This document shows, piece after piece, positions 7,058 through 12,274 of a DNA stretch of 12,274 bases. The DNA is from CAYLZW01 sp964388085 (GTDB lineage Bacteria > Myxococcota > UBA727 > CAYLZW01), in the NCBI GenBank assembly GCA_964388085.1, contig CAYLZW010000177.1, positions 1-12,274 of the forward strand, in the 5' to 3' direction. The position numbers were made by a program, and so were the translations under genes. Within the stretch, counting starts at the first letter, position 1, and each line of letters begins with the position of its first letter. The notes below the pieces were generated by a model. That model saw only the letters and a list, made by a program, of their open reading frames with translations, made no database searches and had not been told where the DNA came from.

Positions 7058-7466
7058 TCTCGAGCCGGCCGTCCTCTCGCCGGCGCACCGTCACCGCGTC
7101 GCTCAAGCGCCGAATGGCCCCGAAGCCGCAGCCGAGCCCGGCCTGCATCTGGCCGCTGTCGTCGACGATGCGCGGCTTCTCACCGCCGGCCGCGAGCAGC
7201 GCCGCCGGCACCTCCTCGCAGCGCTCCTGATCGAAGGAGCGCAGCACCACCGCGCCGTCCCGCCACTCGAGCTCGAGCACGCCGGCGGAGGCGTGCCGCA
7301 CGAGGTTGCTCGCGAGCTCGCCCGCGATGATCGCCACCTCGTGCGCGGCCGCGCGCCGAAAGCCTACGCGCTGCGCGAAGCGCAGGGCCAGCGAGCGCGC
7401 CACGGCCGCGTCGCTCATGCGCTCAATCGACAGTCGGCTCGGCAGCACGCCGCCCGGGGTCTCCAT
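7029..7466 (-). CDS. Small HATPase, RsbT/RsbW-like, with degenerate ATP box
   Basis: The protein is 145 residues, the usual size for RsbW/RsbT-type serine kinases (GHKL fold). It has an N-box, ELASNLVRHA (50-59), with Glu50 and Asn54, and a late G2-like stretch, GLGCGFGAIRRLSD (110-123). The intervening G1 box, normally DxGPGI, reads SFDQERC (77-83), so the glycines are lost and ATP binding may be weak or absent. It is the last gene of the reverse operon, 11 nt after the RsbR-like gene, and has only a weak Shine-Dalgarno. In such modules a second HATPase can act as an anti-sigma factor or switch kinase; here the binding partner is unknown. Its 3' end overlaps the halogenase gene tail to tail by 29 nt. 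Confidence 0.8.
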   Translation of the reverse strand: METPGGVLPSRLSIERMSDAAVARSLALRFAQRVGFRRAAAHEVAIIAGELASNLVRHASAGVLELEWRDGAVVLRSFDQERCEEVPAALLAAGGEKPRIVDDSGQMQAGLGCGFGAIRRLSDAVTVRRREDGRLEITASLRDHG

Positions 7467-7477
7467 GGCGAGCGCGC

Positions 7478-8200
7478 TCAGGAGCGGTTCGAGCCCTCGA
7501 AGACGGCGCCGTTGCCGAGCCCGGCCACCATGGCCGCCTGCGCGTTGCCGGCGCCACGGCGGGCCTGCTCGAGGAAGCGGAAGCAGGTCTTGAGCGCCTC
7601 GCGGAGGTTACGCACGATGGCGATCTCGCGCAGGTCGACCTCGAGCTGCACCAGCGTCTGCGCGATGTTCGGCGAGATGCCCGAGATGACGCAGAACGAG
7701 CCGAGCAGCTGGACCGAGCGCAGCATGCGGATCAGGTGATCGGCGGTGGCCGTGTCGACGACGTCGACGCCGGTCAGGTCGATGATCACGCACATGGCGC
7801 CACCGGCGGCGACGCGGCCGAGCAGGCGCTGCGTCATCTCCACCGAGCGCTGCGTGTCGACGATGCCGACCACCGGCAGCATGACGACGTCCTGCCACAC
7901 GTCGATGATCGGCACCGAGAGATCGGCGATGGCGAGGCGCTGGCGCTCGATGATCTCCATGCGCTGCTCGTTGAGCTCGTCGTTCTCGAGCCGCATCTGC
8001 ACGAACTGCTCGACGAAGTTGTTGAACACCTCCTCGAAGATCGAGAAGTCGTCCTCGTCGTGAACGCGGATGCGCAGCTCGTCGCGGTCGGTGCTGCCGC
8101 CGGCGATGCCGCCGAGCACGTCCGCGATGCGAACGAGCCTGTGCTTCGGGACCACCATCGTCTCGCCGTCGTTCACCATCTCATCCTCTTGCACGCTCAC
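7478..8200 (-). CDS. RsbR-like STAS co-antagonist (stressosome scaffold/sensor)
   Basis: The protein is 240 residues. The first 90 or so are charged and helical (FEEVFNNFVEQFVQMRLEND, 55-74), shorter than the globin-like sensor of B. subtilis RsbR. The rest is a STAS domain close to RsbR: VMLPVVGIVDTQRSVEM (106-122), GVDVVDTATADHLIRML (144-160), VISGISPNIAQTLVQL (171-186). In RsbR, RsbT phosphorylates Thr171 and Thr205. Thr116 and Thr150 here sit in matching VDT contexts with the same 34-residue spacing, so both sites appear kept. A C-terminal tail after about residue 212 is rich in Gly and Ala. The start is GTG 8200, set by GAGGAGG five bases upstream, which overlaps the stop of the RsbS-like gene. 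Homologues build the stressosome together with RsbS and hold RsbT until stress releases it. The signal sensed is not evident. Confidence 0.88.
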   Translation of the reverse strand: MSVQEDEMVNDGETMVVPKHRLVRIADVLGGIAGGSTDRDELRIRVHDEDDFSIFEEVFNNFVEQFVQMRLENDELNEQRMEIIERQRLAIADLSVPIIDVWQDVVMLPVVGIVDTQRSVEMTQRLLGRVAAGGAMCVIIDLTGVDVVDTATADHLIRMLRSVQLLGSFCVISGISPNIAQTLVQLEVDLREIAIVRNLREALKTCFRFLEQARRGAGNAQAAMVAGLGNGAVFEGSNRS

Positions 8201-8205
8201 GTCTG

Positions 8206-8212
8206 CCTCCTC
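8206..8212 (-). promoter_or_regulatory. Shine-Dalgarno of the RsbR-like gene, overlapping the upstream stop
   Basis: On the minus strand GAGGAGG precedes GTG 8200 by five bases and shares two bases with the TGA (8211-8213) of the RsbS-like gene. It makes GTG 8200 the preferred start over the in-frame ATG seven codons further on, and places the two genes in one translationally linked unit. Confidence 0.7.
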
Positions 8213-8669
8213 AGCTCACATCGGGCCTGTGCGCGCTTGCGTCGGGAGAATCCTGCAGCAGCCGCTTCATGAGAGAGTCCTCGTCACGCTTGTCGTCCGC
8301 CGCGCCGGGCCGCACGCCGAAGGCCTCGAGGGCCTCCTCGAGGCTCCGCGTGGTGCGGCCGGCGGCGAAGTCGAGGCCCATGGACTGCAGCGTCAAGGCG
8401 ACCTCCGGCGACAGGCCCGAGACCATGGTCGGGGTGCCGAGGAAGCGCGCCGCGCGCGAGAGCCTGACGACGACGGAGCAGAGGTGGCTGTCGAGCATCC
8501 ACACGCCGGACAGATCGATGATGAGGCCGGTCGCGCCGTTCTCGTGAATGCGCGCGAGCAATGACGCCGCCAGCGCCTCCGCCTCGTGATCGAGGATGTC
8601 ACCCTGAATGGGGACGAGGATGACATTCCACAGGCGAATGATCGGGACCGGGCTCTCCTTGTCGATCAC
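8211..8669 (-). CDS. RsbS-like STAS antagonist (stressosome core)
   Basis: The protein is 152 residues. Residues 7 to about 115 are a STAS domain: PIIRLWNVILVPIQGDI (9-25), LIIDLSGVWMLDSHLCSVV (49-67) and MVSGLSPEVALTLQSMGLDF (82-101). Ser61 in LDSHL fits the phospho-acceptor Ser59 of B. subtilis RsbS, which RsbT phosphorylates to break up the antagonist complex. A charged tail of about 35 residues beyond the STAS fold is longer than in classical RsbS. The GTG start (8669) overlaps the TGA of the preceding phosphatase gene by four bases (GTGA), and GGAGG lies seven bases upstream. The frame is open far upstream, but that stretch is antisense-type filler over the phosphatase gene. With the kinase and RsbR-like proteins it should form the reversible scaffold that holds the kinase. 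Confidence 0.87.
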   Translation of the reverse strand: MIDKESPVPIIRLWNVILVPIQGDILDHEAEALAASLLARIHENGATGLIIDLSGVWMLDSHLCSVVVRLSRAARFLGTPTMVSGLSPEVALTLQSMGLDFAAGRTTRSLEEALEAFGVRPGAADDKRDEDSLMKRLLQDSPDASAHRPDVS

Positions 8670-9232
8670 GCACGTACCTCCGCGAGCAGCAGCGTCACGT
8701 CGTCGTTCGGGGTGGCGTAGGCGTCGAACAGGCGATCGCACCTGTCTTCGAGCGACGCCTCGCGCGGGCCGTCGAGTGACATCGTTCGTTGGATCCCGTC
8801 CGAGAAGACGGCGAAATAGTCGCCCTGCCCGAGCGGCTGGCGAAACAGGCGCAGCGCGCTGTGATGAGAGCCGAGGATGCCCGGGCTCAAGACGAAGGGG
8901 ATGCGGGTCCCGCGCGCGCGCAGCTCGACGTTGCCGACGCCGCAGCCCACGAGCGTGCCCTGCTCGAACAGACACACCGTCGCCGCGGCGCCGCGCGTGC
9001 CCCTGAGGGCGCGATGCAGCCCGCTGACGAGGGGCTTTACCCCGTCGTCGCTCGGGGCGGACTCCAAGAAGGCGAGCGCGTGGGACGCGGCGTCCTCGGC
9101 CTCCGCGCCGTGCCCGAGCGCGTCGATCACCGCGAGCAAGGTGCGCGCGGCCTCGTCGCGGACGAACACGGCGTCACCGCTCTTGTCCTCGCCCCGCTTT
9201 GGGCGGGTCCGGTGCGCGACGTGCAGCTTCAA
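8666..9232 (-). CDS. RsbX-like PP2C/SpoIIE-family phosphatase
   Basis: The protein is 188 residues, near the 199 of B. subtilis RsbX. Motifs run in family order: SGDAVF (18-23) with the first metal Asp, AVIDALGHGAEAEDAA (34-49), TRGAAATVCL (79-88), CGVGNVELR (97-105), LSPGILG (115-121), FSDGIQ (143-148) and the closing metal site PNDDVTLLLAE (175-185). RsbX-type enzymes dephosphorylate RsbS and RsbR and so reset the stressosome. The start is taken as TTG 9232-9230 because it overlaps the kinase TGA in a four-base TTGA, has GGAG eight bases upstream, and the protein begins just before the conserved domain. The open frame continues to 9544, but that upstream part is an Arg/His-rich shadow of the kinase gene. 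TTG is a rare start and probably depends on coupling. Confidence 0.87.
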   Translation of the reverse strand: MKLHVAHRTRPKRGEDKSGDAVFVRDEAARTLLAVIDALGHGAEAEDAASHALAFLESAPSDDGVKPLVSGLHRALRGTRGAAATVCLFEQGTLVGCGVGNVELRARGTRIPFVLSPGILGSHHSALRLFRQPLGQGDYFAVFSDGIQRTMSLDGPREASLEDRCDRLFDAYATPNDDVTLLLAEVRA

Positions 9233-9930
9233 AGCGCGATCTCCGCCTGCACGCGCGTGCCGCGCGGGCTGCTGTCGATCTCGAAGTGCGTCGCCATGCG
9301 CTTGGTGCCGAGGATGCCGAGCCCCATCCCGGTCTTGCTGCGGTAGCCGCCGGCGAGGACCTCCTGGAGGTTCGCGATGCCGGGGCCGCTGTCGGTGGCG
9401 AGGATCACGAAGCGGCGCGGGCTCTGCTCGACCCTCATCTCGACGCTGCCGCCCTTCGAGTACTTCGCGATGTTGCGCGCGAGCTCGCTGACGGCGGTCG
9501 CGATGCGCTGCATGGCGTAGCTCTCGACGCCGATCTCCACGCACATGCTGCGGGCCATGAGGCGCGCGCGGCTGACGTCGCGCTCATCGCTGACCGAGAC
9601 GACGGAGGCCGCCGTGTTCGGCTGCCCGCCGGCCGCGGCCCAGAGCTTCTCCATGACCTCGGCGCGGACGCTGGCGACCGCGAAGATCTGCAGCGAGCGC
9701 TCGATGGTTCGCACCACCGCCTTGAGCTCGTCCGCGCTCGCGCGCGCGGCGTCCACCCGATTCGACTTCAGCGCCCGGCTGAAGATCGCCCGCGCGTTGA
9801 TCGAGGAGATGTAGGTCTCGAGCACACCCAGGAGGCGCGCTGTCGCGTCCGACATGCCATCGGTGGAGAGCGTTGGGCTTGTTGCTGGGTCGCCGCTTTG
9901 ACCGAACGAGGCCATGAAATCCGCTCTCAT
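9229..9930 (-). CDS. RsbT-type serine kinase with N-terminal extension
   Basis: Residues about 115-233 closely follow B. subtilis RsbT: ERDVSRARLMARSMCVEIG (116-134), N-box SELARNIAKYS (148-158), G1 box DSGPGI (180-185), GGYRSKTGMGLGILGTKRM (194-212) and a short closing strand. RsbT phosphorylates RsbS and RsbR in the stressosome, then leaves to activate its target. All ATP-box residues are intact. Residues 1-115 have no counterpart in RsbT (about 133 residues). They look alpha-helical from about 29 to 97, with SSINARAIFSRAL (42-54), and may be a dimerisation, targeting or sensing domain. ATG 9930 is the first start; ATG 9915 has a slightly better purine-rich upstream, and ATG 9855 would remove the disordered leader. 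It is the first gene of the operon and couples to the RsbX-like gene through a TTGA overlap. Confidence 0.88.
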   Translation of the reverse strand: MRADFMASFGQSGDPATSPTLSTDGMSDATARLLGVLETYISSINARAIFSRALKSNRVDAARASADELKAVVRTIERSLQIFAVASVRAEVMEKLWAAAGGQPNTAASVVSVSDERDVSRARLMARSMCVEIGVESYAMQRIATAVSELARNIAKYSKGGSVEMRVEQSPRRFVILATDSGPGIANLQEVLAGGYRSKTGMGLGILGTKRMATHFEIDSSPRGTRVQAEIAL

Positions 9931-9978
9931 CCCCCGGTCATTGCTCTCCCGCCCGTCGCCCCCAGCAGCGGAGCGCGC

Positions 9979-10007
9979 ACGCTACTCCAGACCGTTCGGC
10001 GAGACAA
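9979..10007 (-). promoter_or_regulatory. Possible sigma-70-like promoter for the stressosome operon
   Basis: On the minus strand TTGTCT (10007-10002) and TAGCGT (9984-9979) are separated by exactly 17 bases, about 50 nt upstream of the kinase start. The matches to TTGACA and TATAAT are only partial (4/6 and 3/6), so this is a weak candidate. Confidence 0.25.
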
Positions 10008-10052
10008 GCAGCCTGGAACTATTTGCGTTGCTTTATTGGGGCACTTTGTCGC

Positions 10053-10076
10053 GACCCCCGCTTTTTAGCAGGGGTC
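10053..10076. repeat. Hairpin in the divergent intergenic region
   Basis: GACCCC (10053-10058) pairs with GGGGTC (10071-10076). After one C/A mismatch an inner stem GCT/AGC closes a TTTT loop (10063-10066). The result is a 9-bp interrupted stem. No T-run follows on either strand, and no gene ends here, so a terminator role is unlikely; an operator or a mobile-element end is as plausible. Confidence 0.5.
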
Positions 10077-10116
10077 ATTCTTGACGCGTAGCACGATAAC
10101 CGGCGGTCGTTGCATG

Positions 10117-10147
10117 GCTGAAGTGAACGGCCGACGCGAAGTTCAGC
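10117..10147. repeat. GCTGAA/TTCAGC inverted repeat
   Basis: GCTGAA (10117-10122) and TTCAGC (10142-10147) are exact reverse complements 19 bases apart. A competing pairing, TGAAC (10124-10128) with GTTCA (10141-10145), uses the same right arm. It lies in the low-GC segment upstream of the ThDP gene. Function unknown. Confidence 0.35.
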
Positions 10148-10390
10148 TTTGCAGGTAACGACCTTGATGTTATGCGCAGGCCACACTTGGGTCAGTGAGG
10201 GACCGCGCGTCGCACGCCGGCTGTCCAAAGCTGGCGATTCTGCCGACGAAAACGCACGCATGAAGTGCTGGCCTCGACGACTGGGTCGCCGTTTCGAGCA
10301 GCGCGCCGAGAAGGCGCCCCGGGTCCGCCAAACGAAACACATTGCTCCGCGGGCAGGACAAGCGGCCGCGGCTATCGACAGGGGCAGACG

Positions 10391-12124
10391 ATGTCAGCGA
10401 ACGCAGAGGCCGCCATGGGCTACTTCACCGAGCAGGTGGAGTCCACGAAGACCGAGGTCACGGTCTCCCGTGCTCTCTGTGACGTTCTGCGCGCCGCCGG
10501 CGTACGGCAGGCGTTCGGCATCGTCGGCGGCGGTAACGCCCCGTTCGCCGAGGCGATCCTGAAGAGCGACATGGAGCTCATCCACACCCGCCACGAGGCC
10601 GGGGCGGCCTTCTCGGCCACCGAGTCGTCGCTCGTCTCGGGCGCGCCCACCGCCGTGTTCGTGACCACCGGGCCCGGCCTCTTCAACGCGCTCACCGGCG
10701 TCGTCGGCGCTCGCTGGGACGGCGCCAAGGTGATCCTCGTCACCGGCATCACGAGCCCCGCGCTCAAGGGCCGCTGGGGGGTGCAAGAGACCAGCAGCTA
10801 CACGATGCCCGCGGACGGGCTGTTTCGGGCCGGGACGATCTTCGACTACGCCGTCGAGCTGGAGGACGTCCGGGAGCTGCCCGAGATCGCGCGGCGCCTG
10901 CGCCTTGGTTGCGCGCGGCCCGGAGGGTTCGTCGCCCACATCGCGTTCCCGTTGGCGCTGCAGACGACCCTCATGTCGAGGCCGAGAGCGCTCCCCTCCG
11001 CCGATCTGCGGCTCTCGGGGGCGGGTCCGGCGCTCATCGAGGCCTGCGCCGAGCGGCTGCGCGACGTGCACTTCTCCATCTGGCTCGGCCATGGCGCGCG
11101 CCATATCGCCGGTCCCGTCAAGGCGCTCGCCGAGCGCACCGGCGCCGCGGTCATGTGTACGCCGCGGGCCAAGGGCATCTTCCCCGAGGACCACCCGCAG
11201 TTCGTCGGCGTCACCGGCGCCGGCGGACACGACAATGTGCTCGAGTACGTGCGCGCCTGCCGCCCGCGCGAGACGCTCGTCCTCGGCACGCGCCTTGGCG
11301 AGGCGAGCTCCTTCTGGATCGACGAGCTCGCGCCGGTCAACGGCTTCATTCAGGTGGACCTGAACCCGGACGCGTTCGGCGTCTCCTACCCCGAGGCCCC
11401 CGTGCTCGCGGTGCAGGCGGAGATCGGCGCGTTCGTCGAGCAGCTCTCCGAGGCGCTGCCGGCGCGGGCCCGCCCCACCGAGCTGCGCGGCCTGGCGCCG
11501 CTCGTCCCGCTCGCGGCCGAGGCGGGCCGACCCGTTCGGCCGCAATTCCTCATGCAGACCTTGCAGAGCCGCGTCATCGACAACACCGGCGCCCTCGTCA
11601 TGAGCGAGTCGGGCAACTCGTTCGCGTGGGCGAACCATTACCTGCGCTTCCTTGCGCCGGACCGCTACCGCACGAGCGCGCTGTACGGCTCCATGGGGCA
11701 GGTGGTGGCGGGCGCCGTGGGCGCTGCGGTCGGGCGCAAGGGCAAGGCCGTCGCCATCGTCGGTGACGGCGCCATGTTGATGAACAACGAGATCAGCACG
11801 GCGGTGCAGTACCGGGCGCAGGTCGTCTGGGTCGTGCTCAACGACGCCCGCTACGGCATTACGCACCAGGGAATGGAGGCCTGGGGATTCACCCCCGTCG
11901 AGACCGAGCTCCCGCCCACCGACTTCGTCATGATGGCCGCCTCCGTCGGAGCGGCGGGCGTCAAGGTCACGTCCGAAGAGGAGCTCGCCGCCGCCCTCGA
12001 TGAGGCCATGGCGCACGACGGGCCCTTCGTCGTCGACGTCAGCATCGACAGGAGCGACGTGTCCCCCGTGCTGAAGAGCCGCATCGACCGCCTGCGCGCG
12101 GAGGGGCCGAAGCTGGAGGCGTAG
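10391..12124 (+). CDS. ThDP-dependent acetolactate-synthase-like enzyme
   Basis: The 577-residue protein has the three-domain layout of acetolactate synthase, pyruvate oxidase and related 2-keto-acid enzymes. The N-terminal (Pyr) domain has AFGIVGGGNAPF (41-52), the catalytic Glu69 in RHEAGAAF that activates thiamine diphosphate, and VTTGPGLFNALTG. The middle domain is NAD/FAD-fold-like, with WLGHGARHIAGPVKAL. The C-terminal (PP) domain has ESGNSFAWAN, GSMGQVVAGAVGAAVG and the ThDP/Mg motif GDGAMLMNNE starting at Gly458 and ending at Asn484 (GDG-x23-N, the usual spacing class). The substrate cannot be read from sequence; no ilvN-type regulatory subunit or ilvC is nearby, which argues against housekeeping branched-chain synthesis and for a specialised decarboxylation or acyloin-forming reaction. 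ATG 10391 follows GGGG at six bases; ATG 10415 (MGYF) is a later alternative. The upstream in-frame stretch from 10265 looks non-coding. Confidence 0.82.
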   Translation: MSANAEAAMGYFTEQVESTKTEVTVSRALCDVLRAAGVRQAFGIVGGGNAPFAEAILKSDMELIHTRHEAGAAFSATESSLVSGAPTAVFVTTGPGLFNALTGVVGARWDGAKVILVTGITSPALKGRWGVQETSSYTMPADGLFRAGTIFDYAVELEDVRELPEIARRLRLGCARPGGFVAHIAFPLALQTTLMSRPRALPSADLRLSGAGPALIEACAERLRDVHFSIWLGHGARHIAGPVKALAERTGAAVMCTPRAKGIFPEDHPQFVGVTGAGGHDNVLEYVRACRPRETLVLGTRLGEASSFWIDELAPVNGFIQVDLNPDAFGVSYPEAPVLAVQAEIGAFVEQLSEALPARARPTELRGLAPLVPLAAEAGRPVRPQFLMQTLQSRVIDNTGALVMSESGNSFAWANHYLRFLAPDRYRTSALYGSMGQVVAGAVGAAVGRKGKAVAIVGDGAMLMNNEISTAVQYRAQVVWVVLNDARYGITHQGMEAWGFTPVETELPPTDFVMMAASVGAAGVKVTSEEELAAALDEAMAHDGPFVVDVSIDRSDVSPVLKSRIDRLRAEGPKLEA

Positions 12125-12125
12125 C

Positions 12126-12234
12126 GCACGTCGTTCGGGGGCACGTCTTTCGGGGGCACTGCTTTCGGGGGGCACTTCTTTCGGGGGCACTTCTTTCGGG
12201 GGGCACTTCTTTCGGGGGGCACTTCGTTTCGCGG
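12126..12234 (+). repeat. 15/16-nt G-tract minisatellite after the ThDP gene
   Basis: Seven head-to-tail units start at 12126, 12141, 12156, 12172, 12187, 12203 and 12219. The consensus is GCACTTCTTTCGGGG with an optional extra G. The first three units and the last diverge (GTCGTT, GTCTTT, TGCTTT, TTCGTTTCGCGG) while units 4-6 are identical apart from G-run length. The array begins one base after the ThDP stop codon, so it would form the 3' end of that transcript. Unit length alternates 15 and 16 by G-tract slippage, so no reading frame is kept and it is not coding. Confidence 0.92.
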
Positions 12235-12274
12235 AGCTTCACCGCGCCCGGCCGTTCACCTATCGTGCGCCCGC

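Larger units (their letters stand above)
9931..10390. other. 460-nt divergent intergenic region, locally low in GC and rich in inverted repeats
   Basis: No gene is supported here. Open frames on both strands are short, cysteine/arginine-rich and lack a credible ribosome binding site. The region must hold divergent promoters for the reverse operon and the ThDP gene. The stretch 10021-10200 has 99 G or C in 180 bases (55%), well below its surroundings. It contains the palindrome GTCGCGAC (10048-10055), a hairpin at 10053-10076 and a GCTGAA/TTCAGC inverted repeat (10117-10122/10142-10147). Composition returns to normal by about 10201. It may be an acquired fragment or a large regulatory region; no transposase, terminal repeats with target duplication or tRNA gene is seen. 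Confidence 0.6.

Noticed and set aside
8670..8975. N-terminal extension of the RsbS-like frame
   Set aside because: It overlaps the well-supported phosphatase domain in another frame and is Arg-rich filler; GTG 8669 has a good Shine-Dalgarno and gives a normal STAS start.
9932..9946. Four-codon leader ORF (ATG ACC GGG GGA TGA) overlapping the kinase start
   Set aside because: A very short ORF with an ATGA overlap can arise by chance in GC-rich DNA; no attenuator structure or codon bias supports it.
10038..10052. Possible sigma-54 promoter (GG-N10-GC) upstream of the ThDP gene
   Set aside because: Only the GG and GC dinucleotides fit; the TGGCAC and TTGC blocks do not, and the site is about 340 nt from the start codon.
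10150..10180. Possible integron attC-like site (TAAC ... GTTATGC)
   Set aside because: GTTATGC does not fit the GTTRRRY core, no paired R/L arms of the right spacing are seen, and there is no integrase or gene cassette.
10019..10342. Possible 107-residue gene on the minus strand in the divergent gap
   Set aside because: Cys/Arg/Ser-rich, no domain, no ribosome binding site, and it spans the hairpins and the abrupt GC change.
10394..12190. Long open frame (598 codons) antisense to the ThDP gene
   Set aside because: It is a GC-rich shadow: Arg/Glu/Asp/His-biased composition, no recognisable motif, no ribosome binding site, and it begins inside the non-coding minisatellite.
12126..12234. CRISPR array or peptide-repeat gene
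   Set aside because: Units are adjacent with no spacers, unit length switches between 15 and 16 nt so no frame is kept, and no cas gene is present.

Overview
The window is a GC-rich piece of bacterial chromosome, about 70% GC by eye. It is densely coding and third codon positions are nearly always G or C. The gene content suggests a myxobacterium or close relative (Myxococcota): a Lgt of the GCxxxGCC type, a pseudokinase-PP2C fusion, a stressosome-type STAS/kinase/phosphatase operon, and an isolated flavin-dependent halogenase-like gene. That assignment is inference from gene content; no rRNA or other phylogenetic marker is present.

Layout. (1) 1-141 (+) is the 3' end of a TrmO/TsaA-family gene. 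It converges on lgt (189-1121, -), with a perfect hairpin between them that probably ends both transcripts. (2) A divergent gap of 208 nt separates lgt from a forward three-gene run: a pseudokinase-PP2C phosphatase fusion (1330-3675), a small cupin (about 3703-4041) and pdxA (4049-5101). (3) After a 216-nt gap comes a 579-residue FAD-dependent halogenase-like enzyme (5318-7057, +). It carries the GxGxxG, WxWxIP and FxxPxxSxG motifs. (4) A compact reverse-strand operon of five genes (9930 down to 7029) encodes an RsbT-type kinase with an unusual N-terminal extension, an RsbX-type PP2C phosphatase, an RsbS-type STAS protein, an RsbR-type STAS protein and a second small HATPase with a degenerate ATP box. 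Two of its junctions are 4-nt stop/start overlaps. Its last gene overlaps the halogenase tail to tail. (5) A 460-nt gap without a gene, locally much poorer in GC and rich in inverted repeats, separates this operon from a divergent ThDP-dependent acetolactate-synthase-like gene (10391-12124, +). (6) Directly behind that gene lies a 15/16-nt G-tract minisatellite (12126-12234).

How the genes work together. The reverse operon looks like a self-contained partner-switching module: a kinase phosphorylates STAS scaffold proteins and a phosphatase resets them. No sigma factor, RsbU phosphatase or other output protein lies beside it, so its target is not visible here. The halogenase and the ThDP enzyme flank the module and look like specialised-metabolism enzymes, but nothing in the sequence proves a common pathway. 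The PP2C/cupin/pdxA run looks co-transcribed; only pdxA has a clear metabolic role (vitamin B6 synthesis).
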